Assembly: GCA_029531795.1 (NCBI GenBank)
Contig: JAPEIS010000001.1
Coordinates: forward strand, 992,001-1,056,000
DNA length: 64,000 nt
Direction of reading: 5' to 3'
DNA from: Sclerotinia nivalis
Lineage: Eukaryota; Ascomycota; Leotiomycetes; Helotiales; Sclerotiniaceae
The notes beneath the pieces were generated by a model. The model searched no databases. It was not told where the DNA came from and saw nothing but the letters and a program-made list of their open reading frames with translations. This document shows, piece by piece, positions 1 through 10,160 of the stretch. Position 1 is the first letter of the stretch. Each line of letters starts with the position of its first letter. A program made the position numbers and the translations under genes.

Positions 1-2
1 TA

Positions 3-635
3 TATACTGATCATAAAAACCTAATTTACTTTATTACAACAAAGGAATTAAACAAACAGCAGATCAAATAATCCGAAACCATAGCTGCCTACAATTTTCG
101 CATTTTATATATCAAAGAAACAGAAAACACCAGAACCAACATTCTCAACAGAAAACCAGAATATTTACAAAATAAAATATACAAAACATATACAATCTTA
201 AAGAAAAAAGATAACGCATTAATACACAACAAACCACAACTCACTACTTCCTTCAGAATTGATTACAGCACAATCAAGAAGCAATTGAAAACAGAATATA
301 AACAAAATACTACTACAAAACGAATCCTCAAAAATACAAACAATTTAGAAAAGGGATTCAGCATCGACAAAGAGTTTATATACTTCTACGATAAATTATA
401 TATACCTTCCAGATTAACTGAAGAATATATTCAAGAACAATACAAACTTCCAATTTATAGATATCAAAAAGTAATTAGAATCTTTATTAGAATCAGAAAA
501 GAAATTTACTTTCCAAAAATAAGGATTACAATTGAGAAAATAATTGGGAACTACAATATTTGCATACAAAACAAAACTGCTAAACATGCTCTATATGGTC
601 AGTTCAAAACCCCTGAATTATCTATTCAATTATAA
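3..635 (+). pseudogene. RNase H C-terminus and integrase zinc-binding region of the gypsy element
   Basis: The frame opens with YTDHKNLIYF, the end of the RNase H domain of gypsy polyproteins, and continues through AAYNFRILY, close to the usual AEYNFRI motif. An in-frame TAA at 69-71 sits where a Trp is expected. The 285-635 stretch corresponds to the linker and His/Cys zinc-binding region that precedes the integrase core; it contains KTAKHALYGQ and ends at a TAA at 633-635. No intact product is possible. The same frame continues into the integrase core downstream. Confidence 0.82.
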
Positions 636-1211
636 AAATCCATCGTATAGAATTTCGTAATAAAACTATCTATATCCAAAAAATCAATCATACTAAAAAA
701 GTACAATTCCATTCTAATAATGATAGATAGATTAACGAAATTCGTTTATATAATATCATTCTGTAAAAAATGGATGGTAGATAACCTAATTTATATATTC
801 CTACAAAATATAATCAATATTCATAATATATTAGAAGAAATAATTTCAAATAGGGATAAACTTTTTATATCAAAATTTTGGATTACTCTTATAGCATTGC
901 TTGGAATCAAACACAAACTATCTATTACGTTTCATCTTCAAATAGATGGCCAAATAGAACATCTAAATTAGACAATAAAAGCTTATCTATATTACTATAT
1001 CAATTATAAATAAGACAATTAAGTTGAACTACTACCCTTAGCTCAATTCGTATACAATATATCGGAGACAGAAACAACAAAGGTAATGCTAGTATATATT
1101 AACTATAGATATACTCCATTAATCTATCGTTCATTATTCCCACAAACAACGAATACCGACGAAACTATAAAAGATATATCGGAAATCAAGGAACTATACA
1201 AATAGCTCTCA
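636..1211 (+). pseudogene. Integrase catalytic core of the gypsy element
   Basis: The frame reads NSILIMIDRLTKFVYII, the start of the DDE integrase core with its first Asp, then IISNRDKLFISKFW, where the second Asp of SDRG/NRD is kept. It continues to SITFHLQIDGQIEHLN, the equivalent of the STAYHPQTDGQTERLNQ segment with the Glu retained. Further on, ELLPLAQFVYN is also typical of the family. Stops interrupt the frame at 648-650, 969-971 and several more times before 1212. All three acidic positions are recognisable, but the reading frame is dead. Confidence 0.85.
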
Positions 1212-1660
1212 TTGAATCTGCAATTCATAATTTTGAAAACAACCGCATATTACAACAAATTACAAAGTATAGGATCTACTCTTAAAAAGAGGGATAAAAT
1301 TTATTTGATTCGAAGAAATATTCAAATACAACAATCAAGCGATAAACTAGACCACAAAAAATTAGGACCATTCGAAATCGAAGAAATAGTAGAACCTATC
1401 AATTTCAGATTGAAATTACCAAATACCATGAATATCCATTCAGTATTCTATATATCCTTACTCGAACTAACACCACCAAGAATGCCGAATGTACCAGAAA
1501 CCATAATCGAATCTATCAATCCGAACACCAAATACAATATCGAAACAATACTAGATTACAAGTACATCAGAAATATAATAAAATATTTAATCAAATAACT
1601 CGATTACTCATATTTAGAAAACATTTGGGAACTCAGAAAGAATCTTAATTACCCTGAAAA
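1212..1660 (+). pseudogene. Integrase C-terminus and chromodomain of the gypsy element
   Basis: The 1212-1598 stretch includes the GPFEIEEIVEP and HSVFYISLLE motifs of the integrase C-terminal region (family form: HPVFHVSLL). It then gives YNIETILDYKYIRN, the start of a chromodomain. After a stop at 1596-1598 the same frame goes on as LDYSYLENIWELRKNL, the rest of the chromodomain (family form: KWKGY...TWEP). Chromodomains of such elements bias integration toward heterochromatin. The stop sits where the first Trp of the chromodomain is expected. Confidence 0.85.
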
Positions 1661-2293
1661 ACTGTAGGCGTTCCATTAGCGATATCCAAATCTATCCAGA
1701 AAGGATCAAGGGGATTTGAGAAAGACGAAGGGTCGAAACCCTCCAAAAAATCGAACGGAGTATTATTAGGACCGGAAACATTCCTGTCTGCTTTTTCCTT
1801 TTCCGCTTACTCTTTTGTCAACCATTCTTTCTCTTCCAAAGCATTTAGTTTATCTATTGTAAAAAGACTATATCGAATTATTTTGGAAACCCGATTCTAA
1901 AGAAAACACTATTGTTTATTGAAACGAAGCAATTTCGACAAAGTCTCTTTACATTTACAATCCAAACGTTCCTGTTCACGAATAATACTCATTATATCGC
2001 CAATAGAAGAATCCGAAATGTTACATTTCTAATTCTGATGAGTATATTCGCTACAATAAACAGAATTTTCTTTAGTAATAATACAACGATGCGAATACTT
2101 TTTGCAATAAGTATAAGGAGGCATAACGAAATCTTCAGATTCAATCAATAAAGAAAGTTTAATTCGCTTTTTATATTTTTTTGATTGCAAAGGTGGTATA
2201 ATGAAGAAAAGAAAGATGATTATATTTTGCTTCTTGAAGAATATAGCTTTGCCTTATAAACTTGAGATAAGTTTTAGTCTAAATAGGGAATAG

Positions 2294-2787
2294 TGTTACA
2301 ATCATGGATCTTACAATAACCGATCGTATGAATATATATTATGATTTGATCGAATTAGTATAAGATTAGGGTAATCGTAAAAACAAACGAGTATAGGTCA
2401 TATTAGTATCAAAGGTTATATAATGGATTCTGTATATTATATATGTAAAGGAAAAATCCAGCAAGATTGTAGGTTTAGCAAGATTGTAGGTCCAATAAGA
2501 TTGTAGGTTCAACAAGATTGTAGGTCCAATAGAATTCTAGATCCAGAACCTTTCGAGATCCTGAAGGCTTCAAATGCAAAGGTTTATATAAACAAGATGG
2601 ATTCCTTTATTTGTAGAGCTTCGTGCTTAAAAACAATTATTAGTTTAATACTATAATTACTATACAATACAATCGTTATATCTTCATTTTTACCAAGCCC
2701 CTGTTTGATCTTTAGTAAAAACCACCACAACCTTTCTATAAGTCCCTTGATCACTTTTTAATGATAAAGGATTGTAGCGGCGTAATA
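2294..2787 (+). repeat. 3' long terminal repeat of the gypsy element
   Basis: The segment begins TGTTACA just after a purine-rich run (GGGAATAG, a plausible decayed polypurine tract). It ends CGTAATA, one C-to-T step from the perfect inverted end GTAACA. A TATA-like TTTATATAAA lies at 2583-2592, a fitting U3/R position. On the far side, copia-like coding sequence on the minus strand starts at once, which supports the right end. The 5' LTR is outside the window, so the ends could not be confirmed by alignment. Length is 494 bp. Confidence 0.6.
2460..2544 (+). repeat. 17-bp tandem minisatellite inside the LTR (five units)
   Basis: Five consecutive 17-base units of the form AGCAAGATTGTAGGTYY occupy 2460-2476, 2477-2493, 2494-2510, 2511-2527 and 2528-2544. 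The last unit is the most divergent. They sit upstream of the TATA-like box in the presumed U3 region. Many LTR U3 regions carry such repeated enhancer-like units; that role is inferred. Confidence 0.85.
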
Positions 2788-3228
2788 TACAAATTCGAAA
2801 ACATCTTTAGCAATTAATAAATCGATCTCCTGATTTTGAGAAAGCTCAAATAGTTCTTTGTTGGTTGTAATAATACCAATTGTATAGAGTTTGATTACAA
2901 ATTCGTAATCATCTTTCTCCTTTTTGATTAAATAGATTTCGGTTAAATAAAGTTTATTTTAAATATTTTCTTCAACAAAATAAGAATCGAAATTCTATAC
3001 AAAATAACAAACAATTGATATTTCCACAATTGATATACTTGGATAAGCATTTTCTTTTATTTGTATACAGATTATTCGAATAGATAGTTTCAGATCACCA
3101 AAAGCATTTTCAAATCGATCAAGATTCAGAATAAGATCACCGGAAGCATTTTCGGATCGGTCATTCGAATGATGATGATTACCAGAAGTATTTTCTTTCT
3201 TTTGGTTTTCTTTATAGAATAGTTTCAC
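2788..3228 (-). pseudogene. Copia-like linker and start of reverse transcriptase, cut by the gypsy insertion
   Basis: The minus strand of about 2990-2788 reads KEKDDYEFVIKLYTIGIITT and then EIDLLIAKDVFEFV. This matches the conserved stretch just before the RVT_2 domain in fungal copia polyproteins. Similarity ends at FEFV, exactly where the gypsy LTR begins. Upstream, 3228-2995 encodes a hydrophilic linker with an internal repeat (SENASGDLILNLDR followed by FENAFGDLKLS). No complete RT is present in the window. Confidence 0.65.
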
Positions 3229-3403
3229 AATAATTGTACAGAAGTTTACAGAAGTTTACAGGATTATACAGTATTTCAATTGTATATAAATTTCCATCGA
3301 TAGCAATGAATTTGAATAGATTAATCCAGCTATGTTTTTCTTTTCAAACTTGTATTATTGAATTTAGTAACAAATTCATAGTATTATATATAATTGATTT
3401 ATT

Positions 3404-3757
3404 TCAGGATTCTAATATATATTGAATCGATCTTCTAGTATGAATCTCCCGAATTTCTTTTATCGCAATTCGGACGGCTTCAGCTCTTTTCATCATTGTC
3501 GGCGTGGGGATATTGTACAGAATCATTTTTGAGTATGCCTTAAAAACCAAAAGTATTAGTACTAACTCTTTCGGATTTGCTATATCATTGACAGCTTTTA
3601 TAGCTATTTGAAGAATGAATTCTTTATCCAGCTTTTCATTCTTCAATTTTTTCTGAATGATCTTGTACAATCGATATAAGAGTATATAATACCGCTTGAT
3701 TTTTCCAATATTATTATAAACTTCTACTAGGATTTTATATACCTCCATTGATATCAT
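3404..3757 (-). pseudogene. Copia-like integrase C-terminal region
   Basis: The segment reads LQIAIKAVNDIANPKELV, then LLVFKAYSKM and PTPTMMKRAEAVR. This corresponds to a characteristic stretch of fungal copia polyproteins after the integrase core (family form: KAINDTAGPDGLVPTLLVFGAYPRM). Gly and Pro positions have changed in ways that fit C-to-T and G-to-A transitions. It is followed at lower coordinates by the RT-proximal linker. Confidence 0.72.
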
Positions 3758-3766
3758 ATAAACATT

Positions 3767-3979
3767 TTATTTGAATTCCTTAAACGAAAAATTCGTATCT
3801 ATATCATAAATGAAAAAATCAAAGAAATTTAAATAGATATCAATCCAGCACTTTTGTACTAAATTCCAAACAGTTTTCGTAGATATATCTTTCAAGAATA
3901 TCACTGCATTATACAAAATAGCTTCATCGATTAAATACAAGATAGATTTTCCATCGATATAAAAGATATCCAAAATCAT
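3767..3979 (-). pseudogene. Copia-like integrase core fragment
   Basis: The frame reads ILDIFYIDGKSILYLIDEA, containing the first catalytic Asp region and the YIDGKPVLHVVDEAT-like motif. It goes on with FLKDISTKTVWNLVQKCWID and a segment ending YDIDTNFSFKEF, the region of the second Asp (family form: HDAGTNF). Gly-to-Asp substitution at that site fits RIP. The fragment is in the correct order relative to the protease (higher coordinates) and the integrase C-terminus (lower). Confidence 0.75.
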
Positions 3980-4276
3980 TAAATAATTGAAATCGATATC
4001 ATTCTTAATTGTAAATCGAAAATATCCAGGTGATTTTGAATATAATTAACAATATTTGCAGAATTTGCTTAATCGTTCGATTATACGAGTATCAACATCG
4101 TATCCGGTTCTAATAAGAATATTTTCGAATCGTTATACAAAAGGATAACCAAATCATCGATGAAGTTGTCATAATTCAATTTCCGTTAAATGATTATATA
4201 AAATCGATTTCTCCTTTTGATTCAACAATATCCAAGGATAACCCCATTTTCATACAATAGAGATCAATTTCTTTCC

Positions 4277-4630
4277 TTATACAAAAACATTCCTAATATT
4301 ATTCCAAAAGATTTTTATACAATCCATATCTTGAATACAAAGCAAAAATAGAGTATTAATCGATACAATAAAGAATATTAACAAACCAATCGGAATTGCT
4401 ACTTCAATTATACCTTCTATATTCGTTGATCCTTTTCTGAAATAAATCTTGTATCCGTTTTTCTTCAAACGATCGATTCTAGAAATGATATTCATACAAA
4501 GAAGAACTTCCATTTGATTATACCCTACAATAAAAACTCTTGCAGCTCCAATATCAAACATTATTCCTTGAAATATATTAGTTACATACCTTCCGTCTAA
4601 AATAAAAACTTCATTAGACTCCTCATACAA
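4277..4630 (-). pseudogene. Copia-like retroviral-type aspartic protease fragment
   Basis: The frame reads TNIFQGIMFDIGAARVFIVG, matching the fungal copia protease motif FQGIMPDTGAAG, in which the DTG/DTGA triad is now DIG. Downstream it keeps EVAIPIGLLIFFIVSINTLF and CIQDMDCIKIFWNN, where this family reads NTPFLFCIQDMDRM. Loss of the catalytic Thr indicates an inactive protease. Confidence 0.75.
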
Positions 4631-4924
4631 ATCAATTAATTCGTCTTTTCCTATAAAAGCATATACAAATACTTGATTGCTTAATATTTCAACAATCTTA
4701 TATCCATTGATCTTTCCTACTTCTATAAAGAATAATTCTTTTGATTTCTTGTTATCATAATTATCATCTATATTGTATATTAAAGCGAATTTTACTTTCT
4801 TATTCTTTAATTTATTGATTGAATTATCCTCCTCAGAATCAATTTGAAATTGATCAAATTGTTCTTAAGAAATTTCATTTTCAATAAAAAAGTGATTATA
4901 TATTTTTCATCTTTCGTCCACTGG

Positions 4925-5320
4925 ATAATCTTTCATCCAATAATCTATTTTTCCATAAATAAAACAACCTTCTTTCTTCTGTTTTGTATATTCTTTAGAA
5001 GATCATCGATACGAATTTCTTCTATATATAGAACCTCTGCTTCGAAATCTGTATAATAAACGACCCTAAGAAGAATAATTCCTTCCTTTTCGAATATATA
5101 TACAATCCGTCCAGAATTGATACAACTTGCCATCTTCATCATTATCATCTTCGTTCTGAAAATATATAATCGAAGATAATTCTTTTATATATATAACAAA
5201 TCCAATTGAATTTCTAAACTCTATATACAATCTTTTGTATAATATTATTGATTTCAATAATGCATTTATACATTCTCGTACATTACAACAAACGTTCAAT
5301 ATTTGATCTCTTAAATTCAA
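4925..5320 (-). pseudogene. Copia-like gag C-terminus with a zinc knuckle mutated by RIP
   Basis: The minus strand of 5320-5066 includes YIEFRNSIGFVIYIKE and YQFWTDCIYIRKGRNYSS, a recognisable C-terminal part of the capsid region. Around 4980-4925 in a shifted frame it reads GCFIYGKIDYWMKDYP. This is a gag zinc knuckle (family form: CFVCxKxGCWSxxHP) in which two Cys and the His have become Tyr. Only the first Cys survives. The domain can no longer bind zinc. Confidence 0.6.
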
Positions 5321-6955
5321 CTCGATTTAATAATCATCAATAAAATCATTTTGTAATATACAAAGACTTATAAAAAGTATTTCGAGATTCTTTAATAAAG
5401 TTTTCTTTGGATTTCTTTATACAATTATTATTAAAGTTATTATACACTATTCTGTAAAGTATTTCTATCTTCTTTCTTCGATTTCGAAATGTATTTGTAT
5501 AATTTTGATTATTGAATCGAAATCTTGATATCGTTTAGAGATTTTATTATAATAGAAATCGAGAACCTTATCTTACAACATTATTGAAAACACAAAATGA
5601 TAATTTTCTCATACAATACTAATCTTCCTACAACAATCATAAAACACTTGTAATTTGAAATTCAAAAAGTTATACTCTTCACTATTGTATTTCTGATTGC
5701 TGGATCTGTAAATCTTCATTAGATCTACAAGAAGTTTCGATATATTCATATGAAACAATTGTTTTTGTAGATTCGTTACAGATAGTTTAATGTTTAATGG
5801 ATGTGAAGTATTGAATCGAGGAAATGATTATAATTCTTCTAAAACTCTGATTGAAGATCGTACATTTGAAGGTATAATTCTGTATTATATTTCGATCGAT
5901 AATAATACGACTTCTGGTTTGATTGTATTTATATAGTATATTGTAGTTCCAGTTAATACATTAAATTCGATAGGGAAATCCATTACGATTTGAATATGTT
6001 CTTTGAGAATATCATTCGATAATTCTTTGAATTCCTATAGAGCTTTTGCAAATCGTTTGGTATATCCAATTCCTATTATCGATTTCATATATATATAATA
6101 TCGTACTAAGTATATACAAAGAAATTTCAAACAAATATAATTTTCTAATTTGAATATATCTTTTATCCAATCTTCGAAGAATTCAGCGAATTCATACTAT
6201 AAGCGTTTTCGTATATAATATCTATCTTGACAATTGATTATCTATATTATAATATATACATTAATTCTTCCTTCTCGAAATTGTATAATATCATTTGAAT
6301 AAAAATCTAATCCCTATCCTTCGATCTTGTACATAATATTATCAAGGATTGGAAATATATTGAAAGAATGGAATTTTCAATAAAAGAATTGATAAATTTT
6401 TCAATATAAATAATAAATCACGATAATTTTTCGATGAATCTTCAAATAAAAGAATAAATTAAATAAAAATAGAAATAAAATTAGATGAATAAGATTATAT
6501 GGAGTATTGCTAAATGTACAAAATACATAATGAATGCAAATACACTATTCCTTTGAAAATCGCTATAGATTGTAATCAACTATAATATCTTCGAAGACTT
6601 TCGTACTTTTTAATTACAAATTGTATTCAATTAGCAATCATTAGTATATAGAAAAACAGATAATACAATTTGATTACAGATTAGAAGATCAATTATACAA
6701 AATCTCAATATAGATAAAGTCTGAAATCTTCTTTCGTCTTTCTTCGTATACCTCTTCTATTCGTTCCTTGCTACTCTATGATTGACAAATAATCCGGTCA
6801 ACTACTGATCAGTATTGGGAGGACAAAGAATAACAACAGTATTCTATATAATATGAATAATATTGTATTATAGTATGAATTGTTTTTCCTCTAAGGTTCT
6901 CTCCGTACGAAGAGGTTATATATCAAGGTGGGGTAACAACACGTGACCATGTTCC

Positions 6956-7800
6956 GACACATTCGAATTCAAGATTGATGATCTCGATATCTCGGTTTTC
7001 AAAATGAATATGAATTTATCTTAGTTAGCTAGTTTTGTATTGAATCTAGTTATTGAAGTAGTATTTGGTGTATAGGAAGAGTTGCCTTTTATTTCAAAGA
7101 GAATACCTAAATGGTTTGAATCGAGATCAGGAAGAACTTGCCAATCGATAATGTTGAAGGAAATAGTTTCTGTAACTAAAGTGAGATCCAGAATGTTTGG
7201 GTTTGTTATATTCGTTCGATAAAAGATACTAATACTCAATTCATTGAGCAGAATGAGATTGTGGTCTTCAAACCATTCCGTTAATTGATCAGTATTCGAA
7301 CTTTTGTTCGAGAATAGATCCCATCAAGGATGATGAGAGTTGAAATCTCCTGTAAGGATAGTATATTGGATGAAGGGAGTATTGAATAAGCATCTTTCGA
7401 TTGTATAGTCTTTCTTTTTCGTTTGATCGGCTTTATTGTAAATATTGAAAAGTTGAATAGTATAATTCTTTTGAATGATATTAACAATTTGAATATCTGG
7501 ATCTTTAGAGGAATTCGGGGTTAAAGATATTAGTGGTTTGTATATCTTTGAAATATATATTATCATCTGAAAACGAAGGTTCGAAGGATAGTTGGGGAAG
7601 AGTTGAAAGAAATTGGAATAAACAATCGATCTGGTTAAAGAATAATCTTTTTCAGGATTTGGAAGGATTTATGGTTTTTGAATGATTAGAAGATCGATAT
7701 TGAATTCTATGGCAAATTGAAGAGCATTCTTTGTAGCTTGAAGATTCTTGTTTAAGTTGATTTGAAAGATACGAGTATTGTTGTATAGCATTAATTGGTT
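6956..7800 (-). pseudogene. LINE ORF2 N-terminal endonuclease domain
   Basis: Fragments in order on the minus strand are: TRIFQINLNKNLQATKNAL (start of endonuclease, about 7780), a middle strand block with IQLFNIYNKAD, then TILTGDFNSHHP (the GDFNxHH catalytic motif, about 7330), then LDLTLVTE and WQVLPDLDSNHLGILFEI (the SDH motif, now SNH, about 7110). Next comes RFNTKLAN, a TAG where Trp is expected, and DKFIFIL. These are the motifs of Exo_endo_phos endonucleases of LINEs. The overlapping frames show at least one shift. Confidence 0.75.
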
Positions 7801-7826
7801 TTCTTTATAGTTGTTTGATAGATTTT

Positions 7827-8012
7827 GCAGAATTTCGAATTGGCTTTATAATCTCCTTGACAATTAGCATATTTGATTATTAGATATTGACAAAATTTGC
7901 CTTTTGTTTGATAGACTAAACAGAAATATCCGGCAATAGAATGTTTATTATTATATAGCTTACAAGCAGGAGGTTTCTTGTAATATGATTTGTTATAATC
8001 GAAACCTTGGCA
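7827..8012 (-). pseudogene. LINE ORF1 zinc-knuckle cluster with Cys/His changed to Tyr
   Basis: The minus strand reads QKCQGFDYNKSYYKKPPAC, then CKLYNNKHSIAGYFCLVY, then KYANCQGDYKANSKFC. In LINE ORF1 proteins this region is two or three CCHC knuckles (CxKCQxFxH...HC; CxxCxxxH...GHxxxxC; CxNCxGxHxAxxxxC). Here at least six ligand positions that should be Cys or His are Tyr (TGT/CAT to TAT), while the spacing is unchanged. The pattern shows point decay, not rearrangement. Confidence 0.72.
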
Positions 8013-8899
8013 TTTCTGATATTGAGAATTGAATTTGGAATTGTAGAACTTTTTGACTTTTATATTAATTTCAATAATGTATAGCCTTTTTCGAATAACT
8101 AAATCTGTTTCTTTTTCGATAGCAAAAGCTATTATAATAACTCTTTCTTATTGAATTGTTCTTCTGATTGATAAAATGAGCCAATATAGTATTCCTATTA
8201 AAGAACAATCAGAATTATATATTTTAATTTCTTTTGAAATAAAATCCATTCCTTTAAATCCTGAGAATTCCTTGATTGGGATTTTGTAGATGATTACTTT
8301 GTGTTATACTTGATCTTTCTAAATTCTTTCAAATTTCAATATTTGATTTCAGATTCCTTTTTTATCTAATAAAAATTGAAAGATGAATGGATTGTTGATA
8401 ATTATAATAAAATTATTATTAATAGAAATAATAATAGCTGAAATAATAGAATCTTTAATATTAATTGTTTTGAATATTTCATTGATCTGGTTTTTCATTT
8501 GAAGGGATGAAAAGGAAAAGGGATATTCGATTTCTGGATTGATAAGGATTAGGTGTTTTATTGAGATATCCTTTTTCTTTTCTTTTTGTTCTATAGATTT
8601 TTGTTTTGTAGGTTTTTCTTTTATAATTAGGTTCTATTTTTTTATAGTTTTAACAATAATAGTATAGTTTGTATTATTGATTGATATAGTGATTATAGAA
8701 AAGGGGATTGAAGGATTCGGAAGATTGGAAAGATGATTAATTTGTTTTTCGATTCGTTTGATAACGTTTTCCAAATAGGAGATTTGGGATATAATAATAT
8801 TTGAGGCTTTTGTGAGCTTTTCCTTTTCGAGGTATTTACGGAATATTTCGATTAAATCGAAAAGTTTTGATTGTTTTTTATTATCTTTTTCTAAAGAAA

Positions 8900-9972
8900 C
8901 AGTTAAGATGAATAGATCTTCGGTTTATTTGATAGTTTCTTTTGATAAATTGGTACGAGGTTTTGAATAACTGAATTGTTGTTTTTGTTTATTATTGAAT
9001 TGAAGTATTAAGGGATTGATTGGTGATTTGAATGAATCATTAGAGTTTAAGATATCGTGTTTGTTACGATCACGCAACAGTTTCGTCAAAACAAGAAACC
9101 TAAACGGAGGCGTTCTCATTTCGAATCATCAGCGTAGGAACGTCATCGATCAGTTTGGAATATTTAGTAAACAAGCTTCTTTGTATTGCTTATGAAAGGA
9201 CAGGAATGGTGGCGAACTATAGACGTTCTGATATCTCTTTATTGATTGAACTTAAAAGTAATAGTTTATTCATGATTAGAAAGGGTAATGAAAAGTTTGG
9301 CTACGGTTTTACGACTAATTGATTCTTTGCCTATATGATCTTAACAGTGTTGAGTTTAAAAATTGAAGGGTTGGAAGAGGATAGGATTGGAAAGAATGAA
9401 TGAAGAGTTATTGTTTTCTTTATGAATAATATATTCAGTATAGTTCTTTTGGTATAGAATATTTAATATCATTTCTAAACAATTGAATAAGGTAGTGTCC
9501 GTTATGGAAATTTCTTTATTTATAATGAAGGGATAAAAGAGGTAAGAATTTTTGTATTTTAGTACGATTTCATATGTTTTGGATACCGACGATAGTATCA
9601 CAACAATTACTAATTCGATTTCTTTAGGAACAATTGTATTCAATTTGGATTGATTTGTTTAGTATAAATAAGGTATAAAAAGAGTGTATTTCGAAGAATA
9701 ATTTTTCTTCAAAATTTATTATGATGTTCGGGGAGAGGCTTAGATTCACAAATATCCTTATTGTCGATAATCCCAGTAGCTATTGGGTATATCGGAATAG
9801 AGAGTTTTAAAGGGGTTTCTGTCGATAAATCCGAAGGTACTTTCATAATTGAATCAAGTATGCCAGATGTAGAAGGCTGAGTGAGGTCTGGCGATGCTTC
9901 TTTCATTGGTTGGATATCCTTTTCGTTAAAGGAGTCGATTTGAGAACAAAATTTCTCAAATGATATATCCAT
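8900..9972 (-). pseudogene. LINE ORF1 N-terminal and middle region, fragmented
   Basis: Minus-strand fragments at 9972-9709 (MDISFEKFCSQIDSFNEKD..., Ser/Pro-rich, with PDLTQPSTSGILD), 9643-9356 and 9119-8925 (hydrophilic, with LLRDRNKHDILNS) are co-oriented with the downstream zinc knuckles and endonuclease. They carry no recognisable domain of their own. Position and strand suggest the N-terminal part of LINE ORF1. An independent small host gene in 9709-9972 cannot be excluded, because that stretch is less TA-rich and reads cleanly for 87 codons. Confidence 0.4.
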
Positions 9973-10160
9973 ATTTGCATTTGTAGAGTATTTGTGAAGA
10001 TCAAAGTTGTTTAAGAACTCGTTGTCAGATTGCTAGAAGTCGGCTATACTGCTGCTGCTGTCTTTGAGTTTCAAGGGTTGATTTGTTGAAGTCATGATGA
10101 TGGAAGATGTTGAAGTCATAGTGATAGATTAATGAATTGAGATGGAAAATGTTTTGATTG

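Larger units (their letters stand above)
1..2787 (+). mobile_element. Ty3/gypsy chromodomain LTR retrotransposon, 3' part, RIP-degraded
   Basis: A single plus-strand frame (codons beginning at base 3) reads RNase H, integrase zinc-binding region, integrase core, integrase C-terminus and chromodomain up to about 1660. It contains roughly eight in-frame stops and no obvious frameshift. A 3' LTR follows. Stops replace Trp or Gln codons and the sequence is strongly TA-rich, as expected from RIP. The order RNase H - integrase - chromodomain is that of chromoviral Ty3/gypsy elements. The 5' half (gag, protease, reverse transcriptase) lies off the left edge. The right boundary at about 2787 is placed where LTR-like ends give way to copia-like coding sequence on the other strand. 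That boundary is inferred; the family call is firm. Confidence 0.88.
2788..6941 (-). mobile_element. Ty1/copia-like LTR retrotransposon, RIP-degraded, interrupted by the gypsy element
   Basis: Read on the minus strand from 6941 downward: a presumed LTR starting TGTTGTTACC, a gag-like region with a zinc knuckle, an aspartic protease, an integrase core, an integrase C-terminal region, and the start of the reverse-transcriptase region. The RT region stops at 2788 against the gypsy LTR. Order gag - protease - integrase - RT is diagnostic of copia-type elements. The rest of the RT and the 3' LTR must lie left of the window, beyond the gypsy insertion. Frames are broken by stops and a few shifts. 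Confidence 0.8.
6942..10160 (-). mobile_element. Tad-like LINE (non-LTR retrotransposon), 5' part, RIP-degraded, cut by the copia element
   Basis: On the minus strand from about 10.15 kb downward there is an ORF1-like protein with a Cys/His zinc-knuckle region near its C-terminus. ORF2 follows and begins with an apurinic/apyrimidinic-type endonuclease. ORF2 runs to about 6956 and is then broken where the presumed copia LTR starts at 6941. The reverse transcriptase should lie beyond the copia insertion, left of the window. The two-ORF layout with ORF1 knuckles and an N-terminal endonuclease is that of Tad/I-type LINEs. The exact 5' end near 10,150 is uncertain. Confidence 0.72.

Noticed and set aside
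1700..1760. A T-loop-like GGGTCGAAACCCTCC resembling part of a tRNA
   Set aside because: No acceptor, D-arm or anticodon arm could be formed around it; it lies in the degraded gypsy element between chromodomain and LTR.
2460..2544. Short direct repeats suggesting a CRISPR array
   Set aside because: The units are contiguous without spacers and the genome is eukaryotic; it is a minisatellite in an LTR.
6942..7020. Possible direct continuation of LINE ORF2 into a reverse transcriptase at lower coordinates
   Set aside because: The frame stops matching at about 6956, and sequence below 6941 fits the presumed copia LTR, so the RT must be displaced by that insertion.
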